From the NCBI GenBank assembly GCA_017308345.1, contig JAFKFE010000402.1, forward strand, positions 1 to 5,951: a DNA stretch of 5,951 nt, written 5' to 3'. The stretch comes from Alphaproteobacteria bacterium. Lineage in GTDB: Bacteria > Pseudomonadota > Alphaproteobacteria > Rhizobiales > Rhizobiaceae. The translations under genes and the position numbers were made by a program. The notes below the pieces were generated by a model. It was not told where the DNA came from and did not search any database. It saw nothing but the letters and a program-made list of their open reading frames with translations. This document shows, in pieces, positions 1 to 5,364 of this stretch (position 1 is the stretch's first letter; every line of letters begins with the position of its first letter).

Positions 1-623
1 TGATCGGCATTGCCAACGGCGCGTGGGGCACGCTGGGCGCCGTCTACGGCGCCCGCATCGGCATCTCGACCGCCGAGATCGCTCTCATGATGAGCCTTGT
101 GGTCGTCGCCGGCGCCGCCATGCAGCTTCCGGCCGGGCGCCTGTCGGATACAACCGACCGCCGCTTCGTGCTGGCCGGCGCCGCCTTCGGCGCGGCCTTG
201 GTCGCGGTGCTGATCTTCCTGCTTGAGCCGCGTTCGGGCGTCTTCGTCATCGTGCTGACCGCGGCCTATGGCGCCTTCGCCTACACGCTCTATTCAATCG
301 CGGTGGCCCACGCCAACGACCATGCCCGCGCCGAGGACTTCGTCAAGGTTTCGGGCGGCCTGCTCCTGCTCTACGGCTTCGGCACCATGATCGGCCCGCT
401 TCTGGCCGCGGCCTTGATGGGCGCGGTGCGTCCGGAGGGGCTTTTCCTTGCGACCGCGCTCGCGCATCTCAGCCTTGCCGGCTACACGCTTCTGCGCATC
501 CGCGCCCGCGCGCCGGTGCCGATCGAAAACCGCGACGCCTTCAAGACGCAGCCCGCCGACCGCGCGGTCACGCCCGAAGCGTTGCGGCTCGATCCGCGCA
601 GAAAGATTGAAACCAATAGTTGA
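1..623 (+). CDS. MFS transporter, C-terminal half (5' end outside window)
   Basis: The gene is already open at the left edge; the reading frame begins at base 3 and 206 residues are visible before the TGA at 621-623. Hydrophobic segments at about residues 1-18, 25-43, 56-75, 79-100, 117-138 and 146-165 fit the last six helices (TM7-12) of a 12-helix major facilitator. The loop GRLSDTTDRR (residues 45-54) is the family's motif A copy between TM8 and TM9. The stretch AHANDHARAEDFV followed by a glycine-rich helix resembles TM10-11 of YcaD-like members of the superfamily. A polar tail of about 40 residues follows the last helix. The protein would sit in the inner membrane and carry a small solute by secondary transport; the substrate cannot be told from this half. 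An ArsR-type regulator starts 32 bases downstream on the same strand and could be cotranscribed. The superfamily call is secure, the subfamily is not. Confidence 0.9.
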   Translation, partial: IGIANGAWGTLGAVYGARIGISTAEIALMMSLVVVAGAAMQLPAGRLSDTTDRRFVLAGAAFGAALVAVLIFLLEPRSGVFVIVLTAAYGAFAYTLYSIAVAHANDHARAEDFVKVSGGLLLLYGFGTMIGPLLAAALMGAVRPEGLFLATALAHLSLAGYTLLRIRARAPVPIENRDAFKTQPADRAVTPEALRLDPRRKIETNS

Positions 624-655
624 GATTCGCAGGACTTTGCCTCACAAATAAAGGC

Positions 656-931
656 ATGATGTTTTCTGACGCCTTTGTGGCGATAGCCGACCCGAACAGA
701 CGTTATCTCTTGGAAGAACTCCGACGCGGCCCGAAGACGGTGAACGAATTGGCGGCCGGACTGCCCGTGTCACGCCCGGCCGTTTCCCAGCATCTGAAGG
801 TTCTGCTCGATGCCGGCCTGGTCAATGCCAGGGCCGAAGGCACAAGGCGCGTTTATGCTGTCAGCAGCGCCGGCTTCCTCAGGCTCAACATCTGGCTCGA
901 CCAGTTCTGGGAAACGTCGCCGGGGGAGTGA
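656..931 (+). CDS. ArsR-family winged-helix transcriptional regulator (upstream copy)
   Basis: A 91-residue protein that is almost entirely a winged helix-turn-helix domain. It starts with the family's usual ADPNRRYLLEEL helix (residues 11-22). The recognition helix region SRPAVSQHLKVLLDAGLV spans residues 39-56, and the wing EGTRRVYAV residues 61-69. The C-terminal LDQFWETSPG resembles the end of ArsR proteins that are usually paired with SRPBCC/AHSA1 genes, but it stops about 10-20 residues earlier than many of them. No metal-binding CxC motif is present, so a metal sensor role is unlikely; the signal is unknown. ATG at 656 or the adjacent ATG at 659 are both possible, with AAAGG only a few bases ahead. 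A TTG start at 620 would overlap the transporter stop and adds residues not typical of the family. The gene follows the MFS gene and converges with the SRPBCC gene; no SRPBCC partner lies downstream on its own strand. Confidence 0.88.
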   Translation: MMFSDAFVAIADPNRRYLLEELRRGPKTVNELAAGLPVSRPAVSQHLKVLLDAGLVNARAEGTRRVYAVSSAGFLRLNIWLDQFWETSPGE

Positions 932-1006
932 TCCGCGGGTGCCGGCGACGGCCGCGCGAGAAGGTGATCATGCCTGGCGGCAATCCGCGGGCATCGGGAC
1001 ACGGCC

Positions 1007-1471
1007 TCATTCCGCCGCCGCAAGTACCGCGCCGAGTGCGTCGAGCAGCTCGCCCGTTCCGTGCTCGCGCGTGGCCGGTATGTCGATGCCGTCGAAGAAT
1101 GCCCCCTGCTCCGTCAGGACAAGTCGCGTGCCCTTGCCTTCCGCGATGAGCTCGATGGTTGCAAGCGAGACCGAAACGCGGGTTTCGCCGAACAGCAGTT
1201 CGTAGCTGTAGACGATGCGCTGGTTGGGCACGATGTCCTGGTAGACCGCGTTGTAGAAATGCATCTGCCCGTCGCTGGGGCAGCCGGCGTTCACCTCCTT
1301 GCCGCCGACACGAAAGTCCATTTCATGCCGGCTCGGCATCGGATTGTCGGGATCGACGAACCAGCGCTTCTTGGCCGCCGGATCACTCAGCGCGAAATAG
1401 ACCTTGGCCGGCGCCGCCGGATAGACACGCTCGATGACGAAGGTGGAGTGGACGACCGATCGTTCGCGCAT
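1007..1471 (-). CDS. SRPBCC (AHSA1/START-like) domain protein
   Basis: A 154-residue single-domain protein of the SRPBCC superfamily, AHSA1-like branch. Family marks are the opening [20 protein letters not shown] (residues 11-30), AAKKRWF (32-38), DFRVGG (52-57), and the closing strand and helix [12 protein letters not shown] (117-128) with [10 protein letters not shown] (138-147). The fold makes a deep hydrophobic cavity that binds small or lipophilic ligands; the ligand and any enzymatic role are unknown here. The start at 1471 was chosen because AAGGAG (1477-1482) sits five bases before that ATG and overlaps the ArsR stop codon. An in-frame ATG at 1492 would overlap the ArsR gene and has no such site. 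It is the last gene of the GST-ArsR-SRPBCC operon. ArsR genes next to AHSA1-like genes are a recurrent bacterial pairing, in which the regulator controls the pair. Confidence 0.9.
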   Translation of the reverse strand: MRERSVVHSTFVIERVYPAAPAKVYFALSDPAAKKRWFVDPDNPMPSRHEMDFRVGGKEVNAGCPSDGQMHFYNAVYQDIVPNQRIVYSYELLFGETRVSVSLATIELIAEGKGTRLVLTEQGAFFDGIDIPATREHGTGELLDALGAVLAAAE

Positions 1472-1484
1472 AGCGGCTCCTTCA
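1472..1484 (-). promoter_or_regulatory. Ribosome binding site of the SRPBCC gene, overlapping the ArsR stop
   Basis: Read on the minus strand, the ArsR stop TGA (1484-1482) runs directly into AGGAG, followed by five bases and then the ATG at 1471. The Shine-Dalgarno sequence therefore shares a base with the stop codon. This fixes the start of the SRPBCC gene and suggests that its translation is coupled to that of the regulator. Confidence 0.8.
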
Positions 1485-1817
1485 GGTTTCATCTTTGGTT
1501 TCAGCAAGGAAATCGCCCAGAAGGTCGAGCCGGCGCTCCCAGGCGAGCCGCCGCTCGTTGATCCAGTGCTCGGCGGCCCGAAGCGCCTGCGGCTCGATCC
1601 GGCAGGTACGCACCCGGCCAAGCTTCTCGGTCCTGACCAGGCCGCTTGCCTCGAGCACGTTGAGATGCTGGACGACAGCCGACAATGACATCGCCAGCGG
1701 TTCGGCCAGCTGGCTGACCGATGCCGGCCCGCGCGACAGCCGATCCACCATCTGCCGCCGCGCGGGATCGGCGAGCGCCTGGAACATCAGGTCGAGCTGG
1801 GCGGGATCGTGCAGCAT
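1482..1817 (-). CDS. ArsR-family winged-helix transcriptional regulator (operon copy)
   Basis: A 111-residue regulator with the classic ArsR/SmtB layout. The helix [20 protein letters not shown] covers residues 10-29. The helix-turn-helix covers about 33-62, with [17 protein letters not shown] as the recognition region, and a short wing (LGRVRTCRI, 66-74) leads to a long charged C-terminal helix (78-107). No CxC metal site is seen and the only cysteine is in the wing, so it is probably not a metal sensor. It is expected to bind a palindromic operator as a dimer and repress its own operon; the 28-base palindrome at 2512-2539 is the obvious candidate. An in-frame TAG nine bases before the ATG at 1817 rules out a longer form, and no strong Shine-Dalgarno sequence is visible. 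It lies 6 bases after the GST stop and 10 bases before the SRPBCC start, so it is the middle gene of a three-gene operon. It differs clearly from the ArsR protein at 656-931 and is not a recent duplicate. Confidence 0.92.
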   Translation of the reverse strand: MLHDPAQLDLMFQALADPARRQMVDRLSRGPASVSQLAEPLAMSLSAVVQHLNVLEASGLVRTEKLGRVRTCRIEPQALRAAEHWINERRLAWERRLDLLGDFLAETKDET

Positions 1818-1823
1818 GGCCGG

Positions 1824-2480
1824 CTAGCCGTTATTATACGGAAAGAACTTGAAGTAAGGTCCGGCTTCCTCGATGACGCGAGCGAAGGACGGCCGCGCGA
1901 GCAGCCGGTCGTGGTAGCGTTTCACCGCCGGGAACTTGTCGCCGAACGGCTCGACCTTGTTGGCGTAGAACAAAGCCGGCGAGGCGGCGCAGTCGGCCAT
2001 GGTGAAGGTTTCGCCCACCGCCCAGGTCTTGCCCTGCATCTCCGCTTCGATGATGGCGTAGGAGTTGCGCAACTGCGCGCGAGCCTCCTCGACCCCGAAT
2101 GGATCGGTCTGATCCTTTGGCCGCAGCCTGTCGCCGACGATCTTCTGCATCGGATGCTGCACATGGAAATCGTAGAAGCGGTCGGCCTGGCGGACCTGAA
2201 GGGCGAGATCGATGTCGGCGGGAACGAGCTCGACCGGCCCCGGATAACGCGCGGCGAGATATTCGATGACGATGGTCGATTCCAGCACCGTGCGGCCCCG
2301 CGCATCGTCACGCAGCGCCGGCATCTTGCCGGTCGGCGACACCTTCAGGAAGGCCGCGCGGGAAGCCTCGTCGCCGAGATCGACAATGACCGGCTCGAAC
2401 GGCGTGCCATTCTCATACAGCGCGATCAGCGGCTTCCAGCAGAACGAGGCCAACGGATGGAAATGCAGCGTCACGGACAT
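1824..2480 (-). CDS. Glutathione S-transferase family protein
   Basis: A 218-residue protein with the two GST domains. The N-terminal thioredoxin-like domain opens with LHFHPLASFCWKP (residues 5-17), where Ser12 and Cys14 occupy the usual catalytic region. It has the cis-proline in GKMPAL (Pro54) and the glutathione-binding ESTIVIEYL (67-75). The all-helical C-terminal domain carries the N-capping motif in FTMADCAASPALFYA (159-173). These enzymes join glutathione to electrophiles or reduce or isomerise them in the cytoplasm; the actual substrate is not evident. The start at 2480 is preceded by AGGGAG at 2486-2491 with five bases of spacing, whereas the ATG at 2498 has no such site. It is the first gene of an operon with an ArsR regulator and an SRPBCC protein, under a probable operator at 2512-2539, so its expression is likely induced by a signal sensed by the ArsR protein. 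Whether the catalytic residue is Ser12 or Cys14 cannot be settled from sequence alone. Confidence 0.93.
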   Translation of the reverse strand: MSVTLHFHPLASFCWKPLIALYENGTPFEPVIVDLGDEASRAAFLKVSPTGKMPALRDDARGRTVLESTIVIEYLAARYPGPVELVPADIDLALQVRQADRFYDFHVQHPMQKIVGDRLRPKDQTDPFGVEEARAQLRNSYAIIEAEMQGKTWAVGETFTMADCAASPALFYANKVEPFGDKFPAVKRYHDRLLARPSFARVIEEAGPYFKFFPYNNG

Positions 2481-2491
2481 TCCGGCTCCCT
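2481..2491 (-). promoter_or_regulatory. Ribosome binding site of the GST gene
   Basis: AGGGAG on the minus strand (2491-2486) is followed by five bases and then the ATG at 2480. This selects that start over the upstream in-frame ATG at 2498. Confidence 0.75.
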
Positions 2492-2511
2492 TTCGCAATC
2501 GGCGATCCGAT

Positions 2512-2539
2512 CAATACTGAAGTGATTGCTTCACTATTG
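2512..2539. promoter_or_regulatory. 28-base near-perfect palindrome, probable ArsR operator
   Basis: The left arm CAATACTGAAG (2512-2522) and right arm CTTCACTATTG (2529-2539) flank a six-base centre (TGATTG). Ten of the eleven arm positions pair perfectly; the only mismatch is the C/C pair at 2517 and 2534. The site lies 31 bases upstream of the GST start, at the head of the GST-ArsR-SRPBCC operon. It covers the likely -10 region and transcription start, as expected for a repressor-binding site. ArsR/SmtB dimers are known to bind long inverted repeats of about this size. That this ArsR protein binds here is inference from position and symmetry. Confidence 0.75.
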
Positions 2540-2559
2540 CCGTGGACGATTTGAGTCAA
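2531..2559 (-). promoter_or_regulatory. Candidate promoter of the GST-ArsR-SRPBCC operon
   Basis: On the minus strand a good -35 element, TTGACT (2559-2554), is followed 17 bases later by a poor -10 candidate, TAGTGA (2536-2531). A slightly better AATAGT (2538-2533) lies at the short spacing of 15. Either way the -10 region falls inside the 28-base palindrome, so a bound repressor would block RNA polymerase. The -35 is convincing and the -10 is weak, so the exact start point is uncertain. Confidence 0.4.
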
Positions 2560-2623
2560 GGCCGCATCTGTCGGCGCCGCCAAGCGGCCGCGCGGCGAGC
2601 CGCCGGCGGAAGGTTTCGGGTCA

Positions 2624-2640
2624 CCTGAACCGGATTCAGG
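2624..2640 (-). terminator. Weak hairpin downstream of the TPR gene
   Basis: CCTGAA and TTCAGG form a perfect six-base stem with a five-base loop, about 40 bases after the TPR stop when read on the minus strand. No run of T follows, so it is at best an RNA 3'-end stabiliser or a poor terminator. The rest of the 2540-2681 gap holds only GC-rich short palindromes and the GST promoter region. Confidence 0.25.
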
Positions 2641-2681
2641 CGGCGCGCTTCAGGATGACGAAGCGACGAAGGTCGCGGGAA

Positions 2682-3290
2682 TCAGATGCCCTCGCCGGCC
2701 AGTTCCTCGGACAGCGTCGAAACCTGGTTCTGGGCGCTACGCATCATCGGATAGATCGCGAGCACCTTTTGCCAGGCCTCCAGCGCCGATTGCTTGTGGC
2801 CGGTCTCGGCCATGATCTGGGCGAGGCCCGAGAGCGCGCCGAAATGGCGGGGCTCGAGCTGCAAGGTGCGGTCGATGTCGGCCATCGACTTCCCGTAATT
2901 CTTCATCAGGAAATGCACGGTGGCGCGGCGGTTCCAGCCTTCGGCGTAGTCAGGCTGCAGGGTCACCACCTGGTCGAGGAAATCGAGCGCGACATCGAAT
3001 TTCTGGTCTTCGGTCGCCTTTTGCGCCCACTGCATCATCAGGTCGACCGAGGCGCTGCCGGACTGGTTCCACTCGTTCCAGATGCGGCCGGCGATGCGCT
3101 CGGCGGCCTTTTCGTTGCGCTCGCGCTTCAACTCGGCGAAGAGCTGGTCGAGGCGGCCCTGTTTGGTCGGAGCGGCCGGCGGCGGCGTCGCGGCATCTGG
3201 AGGCAGCGCGCCTTGCACCTCTTCCGCGCCTGCGGGCAAAGCCGTGCCGGACAGCAAAAGGGCGGTGAGAAATGCAAAACGAATCCGCAT
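2682..3290 (-). CDS. Exported tetratricopeptide repeat (TPR) protein
   Basis: A 202-residue protein with a clear Sec signal peptide. It has basic residues at positions 2 and 4, a hydrophobic core (5-20), and a probable signal peptidase I cut after Ala22 in the sequence PAGA|EE. A proline- and alanine-rich linker (29-43) and a charged helix (46-75) come next. Then there are three consecutive 34-residue TPR units at about 81-114, 115-148 and 149-182, each ending in a variant of LxLxPxx. TPR arrays are protein-binding scaffolds, so the product probably acts in the periplasm as an adaptor or assembly factor; no enzymatic motif is seen and no partner can be named. The ATG at 3290 is well supported by the signal peptide, though no clear Shine-Dalgarno sequence precedes it. 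It is flanked by unrelated genes on the same strand with gaps over 140 bases on both sides and appears to be transcribed alone. Confidence 0.88.
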   Translation of the reverse strand: MRIRFAFLTALLLSGTALPAGAEEVQGALPPDAATPPPAAPTKQGRLDQLFAELKRERNEKAAERIAGRIWNEWNQSGSASVDLMMQWAQKATEDQKFDVALDFLDQVVTLQPDYAEGWNRRATVHFLMKNYGKSMADIDRTLQLEPRHFGALSGLAQIMAETGHKQSALEAWQKVLAIYPMMRSAQNQVSTLSEELAGEGI

Positions 3291-3397
3291 CGCCGGAATC
3301 TAATCCCGGACGGCGGATCGTCCAAATGATTTTAGCGTGAGAGGGCCGGCGAACCGGCAATCGACATCAGCGCGGCTGGGCGACAATGCACCAAACC

Positions 3398-3427
3398 GCG
3401 CGCAGCAAGCGACAGCAAGCTGCGCGC
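3398..3427 (-). terminator. Terminator-like hairpin after the L36 gene
   Basis: GCGCGCAGC (3398-3406) and GCTGCGCGC (3419-3427) form a perfect nine-base stem with a 12-base loop. It begins eight bases after the L36 stop when read on the minus strand. The sequence that follows is GGTTTGGT, only a short T run, so it is a strong hairpin with a weak U-tract. Position and strength suggest the 3' end of the L36 transcript. Confidence 0.55.
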
Positions 3428-3433
3428 AGCAAG
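3398..3433. repeat. Two direct copies of a 12-base repeat next to the L36 stop
   Basis: GCGCGCAGCAAG occurs at 3398-3409 and again at 3422-3433, 24 bases apart start to start. A third, shorter CAGCAAG lies between them at 3413-3419. The repeats overlap the inverted repeat that forms the terminator-like hairpin, and may simply be a local duplication that created it. Confidence 0.6.
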
Positions 3434-3435
3434 TC

Positions 3436-3561
3436 TCAGCCCTGGCGCGCCTTGTAGCGCGGAGCGGTCTTGTTGATGATGTAGATGCGTCCCTTGCGGC
3501 GAACCAGCCGGTTGTCGCGGTGACGCGCCTTGAGCGCCTTGAGCGAATTCTTGATCTTCAT
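3436..3561 (-). CDS. rpmJ: 50S ribosomal protein L36, zinc-free (C-minus) form
   Basis: A 41-residue, very basic protein beginning [18 protein letters not shown] and ending in KARQG. This is the signature of the bL36 variant typical of alphaproteobacteria (the YkgO-like form in enterobacteria). It binds 23S rRNA in the large subunit near the peptidyl transferase region. It contains no cysteine, so the four-ligand zinc ribbon of the classical 37-38 residue L36 is absent and the protein does not need zinc. The in-frame extension upstream (to 3681) is non-homologous leader sequence, so the ATG at 3561 is the start; only a weak AGG precedes it. The gene has its own promoter (3646-3675), a structured leader and a downstream hairpin, and is thus an independent unit between the TPR gene and purK. 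Identification is close to certain. Confidence 0.97.
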   Translation of the reverse strand: MKIKNSLKALKARHRDNRLVRRKGRIYIINKTAPRYKARQG

Positions 3562-3581
3562 GGTCTTGCCTGTTCGGTCAG

Positions 3582-3596
3582 GGCCCGTCCCGGGCC
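3582..3596 (-). promoter_or_regulatory. Leader hairpin B, just upstream of the L36 start
   Basis: GGCCCG (3582-3587) and CGGGCC (3591-3596) form a perfect six-base all-GC stem with a three-base loop, 20 bases before the L36 start codon in the minus-strand transcript. A competing stem, TTCGG (3573-3577) with CCGAA (3595-3599), overlaps it by two bases. The location next to the ribosome binding region allows a role in translation control; that role is inference. Confidence 0.45.
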
Positions 3597-3603
3597 GAAT
3601 TTT

Positions 3604-3633
3604 AAAGGCGCGCCCGGAAAAAAGCGCGCCTTT
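3604..3633 (-). promoter_or_regulatory. Leader hairpin A of the L36 transcript, possible attenuator or purEK terminator
   Basis: AAAGGCGCGC (3604-3613) and GCGCGCCTTT (3624-3633) form a perfect ten-base stem with a ten-base loop that holds six T on the minus strand. After the stem the minus-strand sequence reads AAAATTC, so no long T run follows. It lies after the candidate L36 promoter and 85 bases after the purK stop. It could therefore end readthrough from purEK, attenuate L36 transcription, or both. Confidence 0.5.
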
Positions 3634-3645
3634 GAACTTGCGTGG

Positions 3646-3675
3646 CTCATAAACGAGGAGTGTTGCTCGTGTCAA
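3646..3675 (-). promoter_or_regulatory. Promoter of the L36 gene
   Basis: On the minus strand a perfect -35 element TTGACA (3675-3670) is followed, 18 bases on, by TATGAG (3651-3646), a four-of-six match to the -10 consensus. Transcription would begin near 3639, giving a leader of about 78 bases that holds both hairpins. It lies 42 bases past the purK stop, so L36 can be expressed independently of purEK. Confidence 0.65.
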
Positions 3676-3717
3676 CCACATGCGCGCGCTTGGCTGGGAT
3701 TTACGGCAAGCCCGGGG

Positions 3718-4794
3718 TTATCGCGGCCGGATGAGGCGCGTGAAATGGCCCATCTTGCGGCCGGGGCGCGACTCGGCCTTGCCGTAGAGATGCAGCATGA
3801 GGTCGGGCTCATTAAGCAGCGCCGGCACCTTCAGCATGTCGTCGCCGATCAGGTTTTCCATCACGCAGTCGAAATGCCGGGCGGGCGAGCCCAGTGGCAG
3901 GCCGGCGACGGCGCGGATATGCTGCTCGAACTGCGAGATGACGCAAGCCGCCTCCGTCCAGTGGCCGGAATTGTGCACCCGCGGCGCCAGCTCGTTGGCC
4001 AGAAGCGAACCGTCGGCAAGCACGAAGAACTCGACGCCGATGACGCCGACATAGTCGAGCGCCGACAGGATCTTCGCGGCCGCATCCTTGGCGGCGGCCG
4101 CCGTTTGCGGGCCGATGGCCGCCGGCAATGTCGATGTTCGCAGGATGCCTTCGCTGTGGACGTTTTCGGCCGGATCGAAGGCGGCGATGGTTCCGTCGAG
4201 GCCGCGCGCGGCGATCACCGAAATCTCGCGCTCGAAAGCGACGAATGATTCCAGGATCAGCGGCACATTGCCCATCGCCTCGCAGGCGCCGGCAAAGCCG
4301 CCCGTCTCCATGTTGCGGAAGACGCGCTGGCCCTTGCCGTCATAGCCCATGCGGCGGGTTTTCAGCACGCCGCTGCCGTTGAACTTTCTCAGCGCCTCGG
4401 TCAATTGGTCATCATTGTCGATCGGACGGAATTCCGCCGTCGGGATGCCGATGTCGTTCAGGAAACCCTTCTCGACGACGCGGTCCTGCGCCACTTCGAG
4501 CGCGCGTGCCGGCGGATGGACCGGAACCGTTGCCGCCAGCGTTTCGGCGGCGGCGACCGGAACGTTCTCGAATTCGTAGGTGACGACCGCGCTGGCGGCG
4601 GCCAGTTCGGCAAGGGCCGCGGGATCGTCATAGGCGGCCACGATCTGCCGGTTGGCGACCTGGGCGGCCGGACAGTCGGCCTGCGGCTCCAGGACGGCGA
4701 TGCGATAGCCGAGGCGGGCGGCGGCCATCGCCAGCATGCGGCCGAGCTGGCCGCCGCCGATGATGCCGATGGTCGATCCGGGCGCCAGGCTCAC
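3718..4794 (-). CDS. purK: N5-carboxyaminoimidazole ribonucleotide synthase (PurK)
   Basis: A 358-residue ATP-grasp enzyme. It uses ATP and bicarbonate to carboxylate 5-aminoimidazole ribonucleotide (AIR) to N5-CAIR in de novo purine synthesis, in the cytoplasm. The N-terminal preATP-grasp domain opens with [18 protein letters not shown] (residues 8-25). The ATP-binding core shows [14 protein letters not shown] (143-156) and the [11 protein letters not shown] segment (188-198). The metal- and substrate-binding end is seen in [17 protein letters not shown] (264-280), with Glu268, Asn275 and His278 in place. Length fits the family (about 350-380). The start is a GTG whose last two bases and the following base form the purE stop (GTGA, four-base overlap), which points to translational coupling with purE. 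It is followed by the separately promoted L36 gene. No missing key residue or frameshift is seen. Confidence 0.97.
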   Translation of the reverse strand: MSLAPGSTIGIIGGGQLGRMLAMAAARLGYRIAVLEPQADCPAAQVANRQIVAAYDDPAALAELAAASAVVTYEFENVPVAAAETLAATVPVHPPARALEVAQDRVVEKGFLNDIGIPTAEFRPIDNDDQLTEALRKFNGSGVLKTRRMGYDGKGQRVFRNMETGGFAGACEAMGNVPLILESFVAFEREISVIAARGLDGTIAAFDPAENVHSEGILRTSTLPAAIGPQTAAAAKDAAAKILSALDYVGVIGVEFFVLADGSLLANELAPRVHNSGHWTEAACVISQFEQHIRAVAGLPLGSPARHFDCVMENLIGDDMLKVPALLNEPDLMLHLYGKAESRPGRKMGHFTRLIRPR

Positions 4795-5309
4795 GGCGTG
4801 TCCGTCGGCTCGTTGGCGACCTTGGCGGTCTGCGCGGCGCGCCAGGCGTCGAGCCGCGCCGCGAGCTTGTCGTCGTTGAGCGCCAGCACGGCGGCGGCGA
4901 GAAGCGCCGCATTGGCCGCCCCCGCCTTGCCGATCGCCAGCGTGCCGACCGGGATGCCGGCCGGCATCTGGACGATGGAGAGCAGCGAGTCCTGGCCGGA
5001 CAGCGCCTTGGATTCGACCGGAACGCCGAAGACCGGCAGCGGCGTCATGGCCGCCGTCATGCCGGGCAGATGCGCCGCCCCGCCTGCTCCGGCGATGATC
5101 ACCTTGAATCCGGCGGCCTTGGCGCCCTTGGCGAAGTCATAGAGGCGGTCGGGCGTGCGGTGCGCCGAGACGATCAGCCTCTTGTGCGGGATGCCAAGCG
5201 CCTCTAGCGTTTCGGCCGCCTGGCGCATCGTCGCCCAGTCGGACTGGCTGCCCATGATGATGGCCACGTCGGCACGCTGATCGGTCAAGGTATCGGTCCC
5301 CGGCGGCAA
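4791..5309 (-). CDS. purE: N5-carboxyaminoimidazole ribonucleotide mutase (PurE, class I)
   Basis: A 172-residue (or 165-residue) protein that moves the carboxyl group of N5-CAIR to C4 to give CAIR, the step after PurK. Family motifs are all present: [12 protein letters not shown] (residues 17-28, substrate phosphate binding), [13 protein letters not shown] (48-60) with the catalytic His50, [11 protein letters not shown] (74-84), [20 protein letters not shown] (95-114) and [13 protein letters not shown] (115-127). The length and the need for an adjacent purK identify the bacterial class I enzyme. No ATG lies near the N-terminus. TTG at 5309 (preceded by AAGG) and TTG at 5288 (preceded by GGGGA) are both possible, and an in-frame TAA just upstream of 5309 bars a longer form. 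The purK start overlaps the stop by four bases. It lies 55 bases after the SelA-like gene on the same strand with no convincing terminator between, so readthrough is possible. Confidence 0.96.
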   Translation of the reverse strand: MPPGTDTLTDQRADVAIIMGSQSDWATMRQAAETLEALGIPHKRLIVSAHRTPDRLYDFAKGAKAAGFKVIIAGAGGAAHLPGMTAAMTPLPVFGVPVESKALSGQDSLLSIVQMPAGIPVGTLAIGKAGAANAALLAAAVLALNDDKLAARLDAWRAAQTAKVANEPTDTP

Positions 5310-5320
5310 AGGCGCGCCTT
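5309..5320. repeat. 12-base perfect palindrome at the purE start
   Basis: AAGGCGCGCCTT overlaps the 5309 start codon of purE and its AAGG ribosome-binding candidate. With the preceding A (5308) it shares the 11-base string AAAGGCGCGCC with the L36 leader stem (3604-3614). Function unknown; it may be chance in GC-rich DNA. Confidence 0.5.
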
Positions 5321-5364
5321 AGCGGAATTCGCCTGCAGCCGCAAGGATTGTCGCGAAGGAGAAC

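Noticed and set aside
638..656. Small stem (TGCCT/AGGCA) over the start region of the first ArsR gene as a translational switch
   Set aside because: A five-base stem with a nine-base loop is too weak and common to claim function.
932..1006. Terminator or gene remnant between the convergent ArsR and SRPBCC genes
   Set aside because: Only four-base stems without T runs are present. A nine-base direct repeat (ATCCGCGGG at 931-939 and 983-991) and an AAGGTGATC before an ATG at 970 do not lead to a recognisable protein.
1833..1838. Perfect TATAAT on the minus strand at the end of the GST gene, as an internal promoter for ArsR
   Set aside because: It encodes Tyr-Asn within the conserved-looking GST C-terminus, no -35 element lies at a suitable distance, and it would leave almost no leader before the ArsR ATG.
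1809..2525. Long open frame (238 codons) on the plus strand over the GST gene
   Set aside because: It is the antisense shadow of a well-supported GST gene in GC-rich DNA; its translation has no recognisable motif. The same applies to the plus-strand frames over the TPR gene (2526-3329), purK and purE.
3329..3334. TAAAAT on the minus strand, 38 bases before the TPR start, as a -10 element
   Set aside because: The only -35-like sequence (TTGCCG) sits 20 bases away, too far for a normal promoter. It may still be used but cannot be supported.
5310..5364. Promoter for purEK between the SelA-like gene and purE
   Set aside because: TTGCGG with TAAGGC at 17 bases is a poor match to the -10 consensus; no better pair is seen in the 55 bases.
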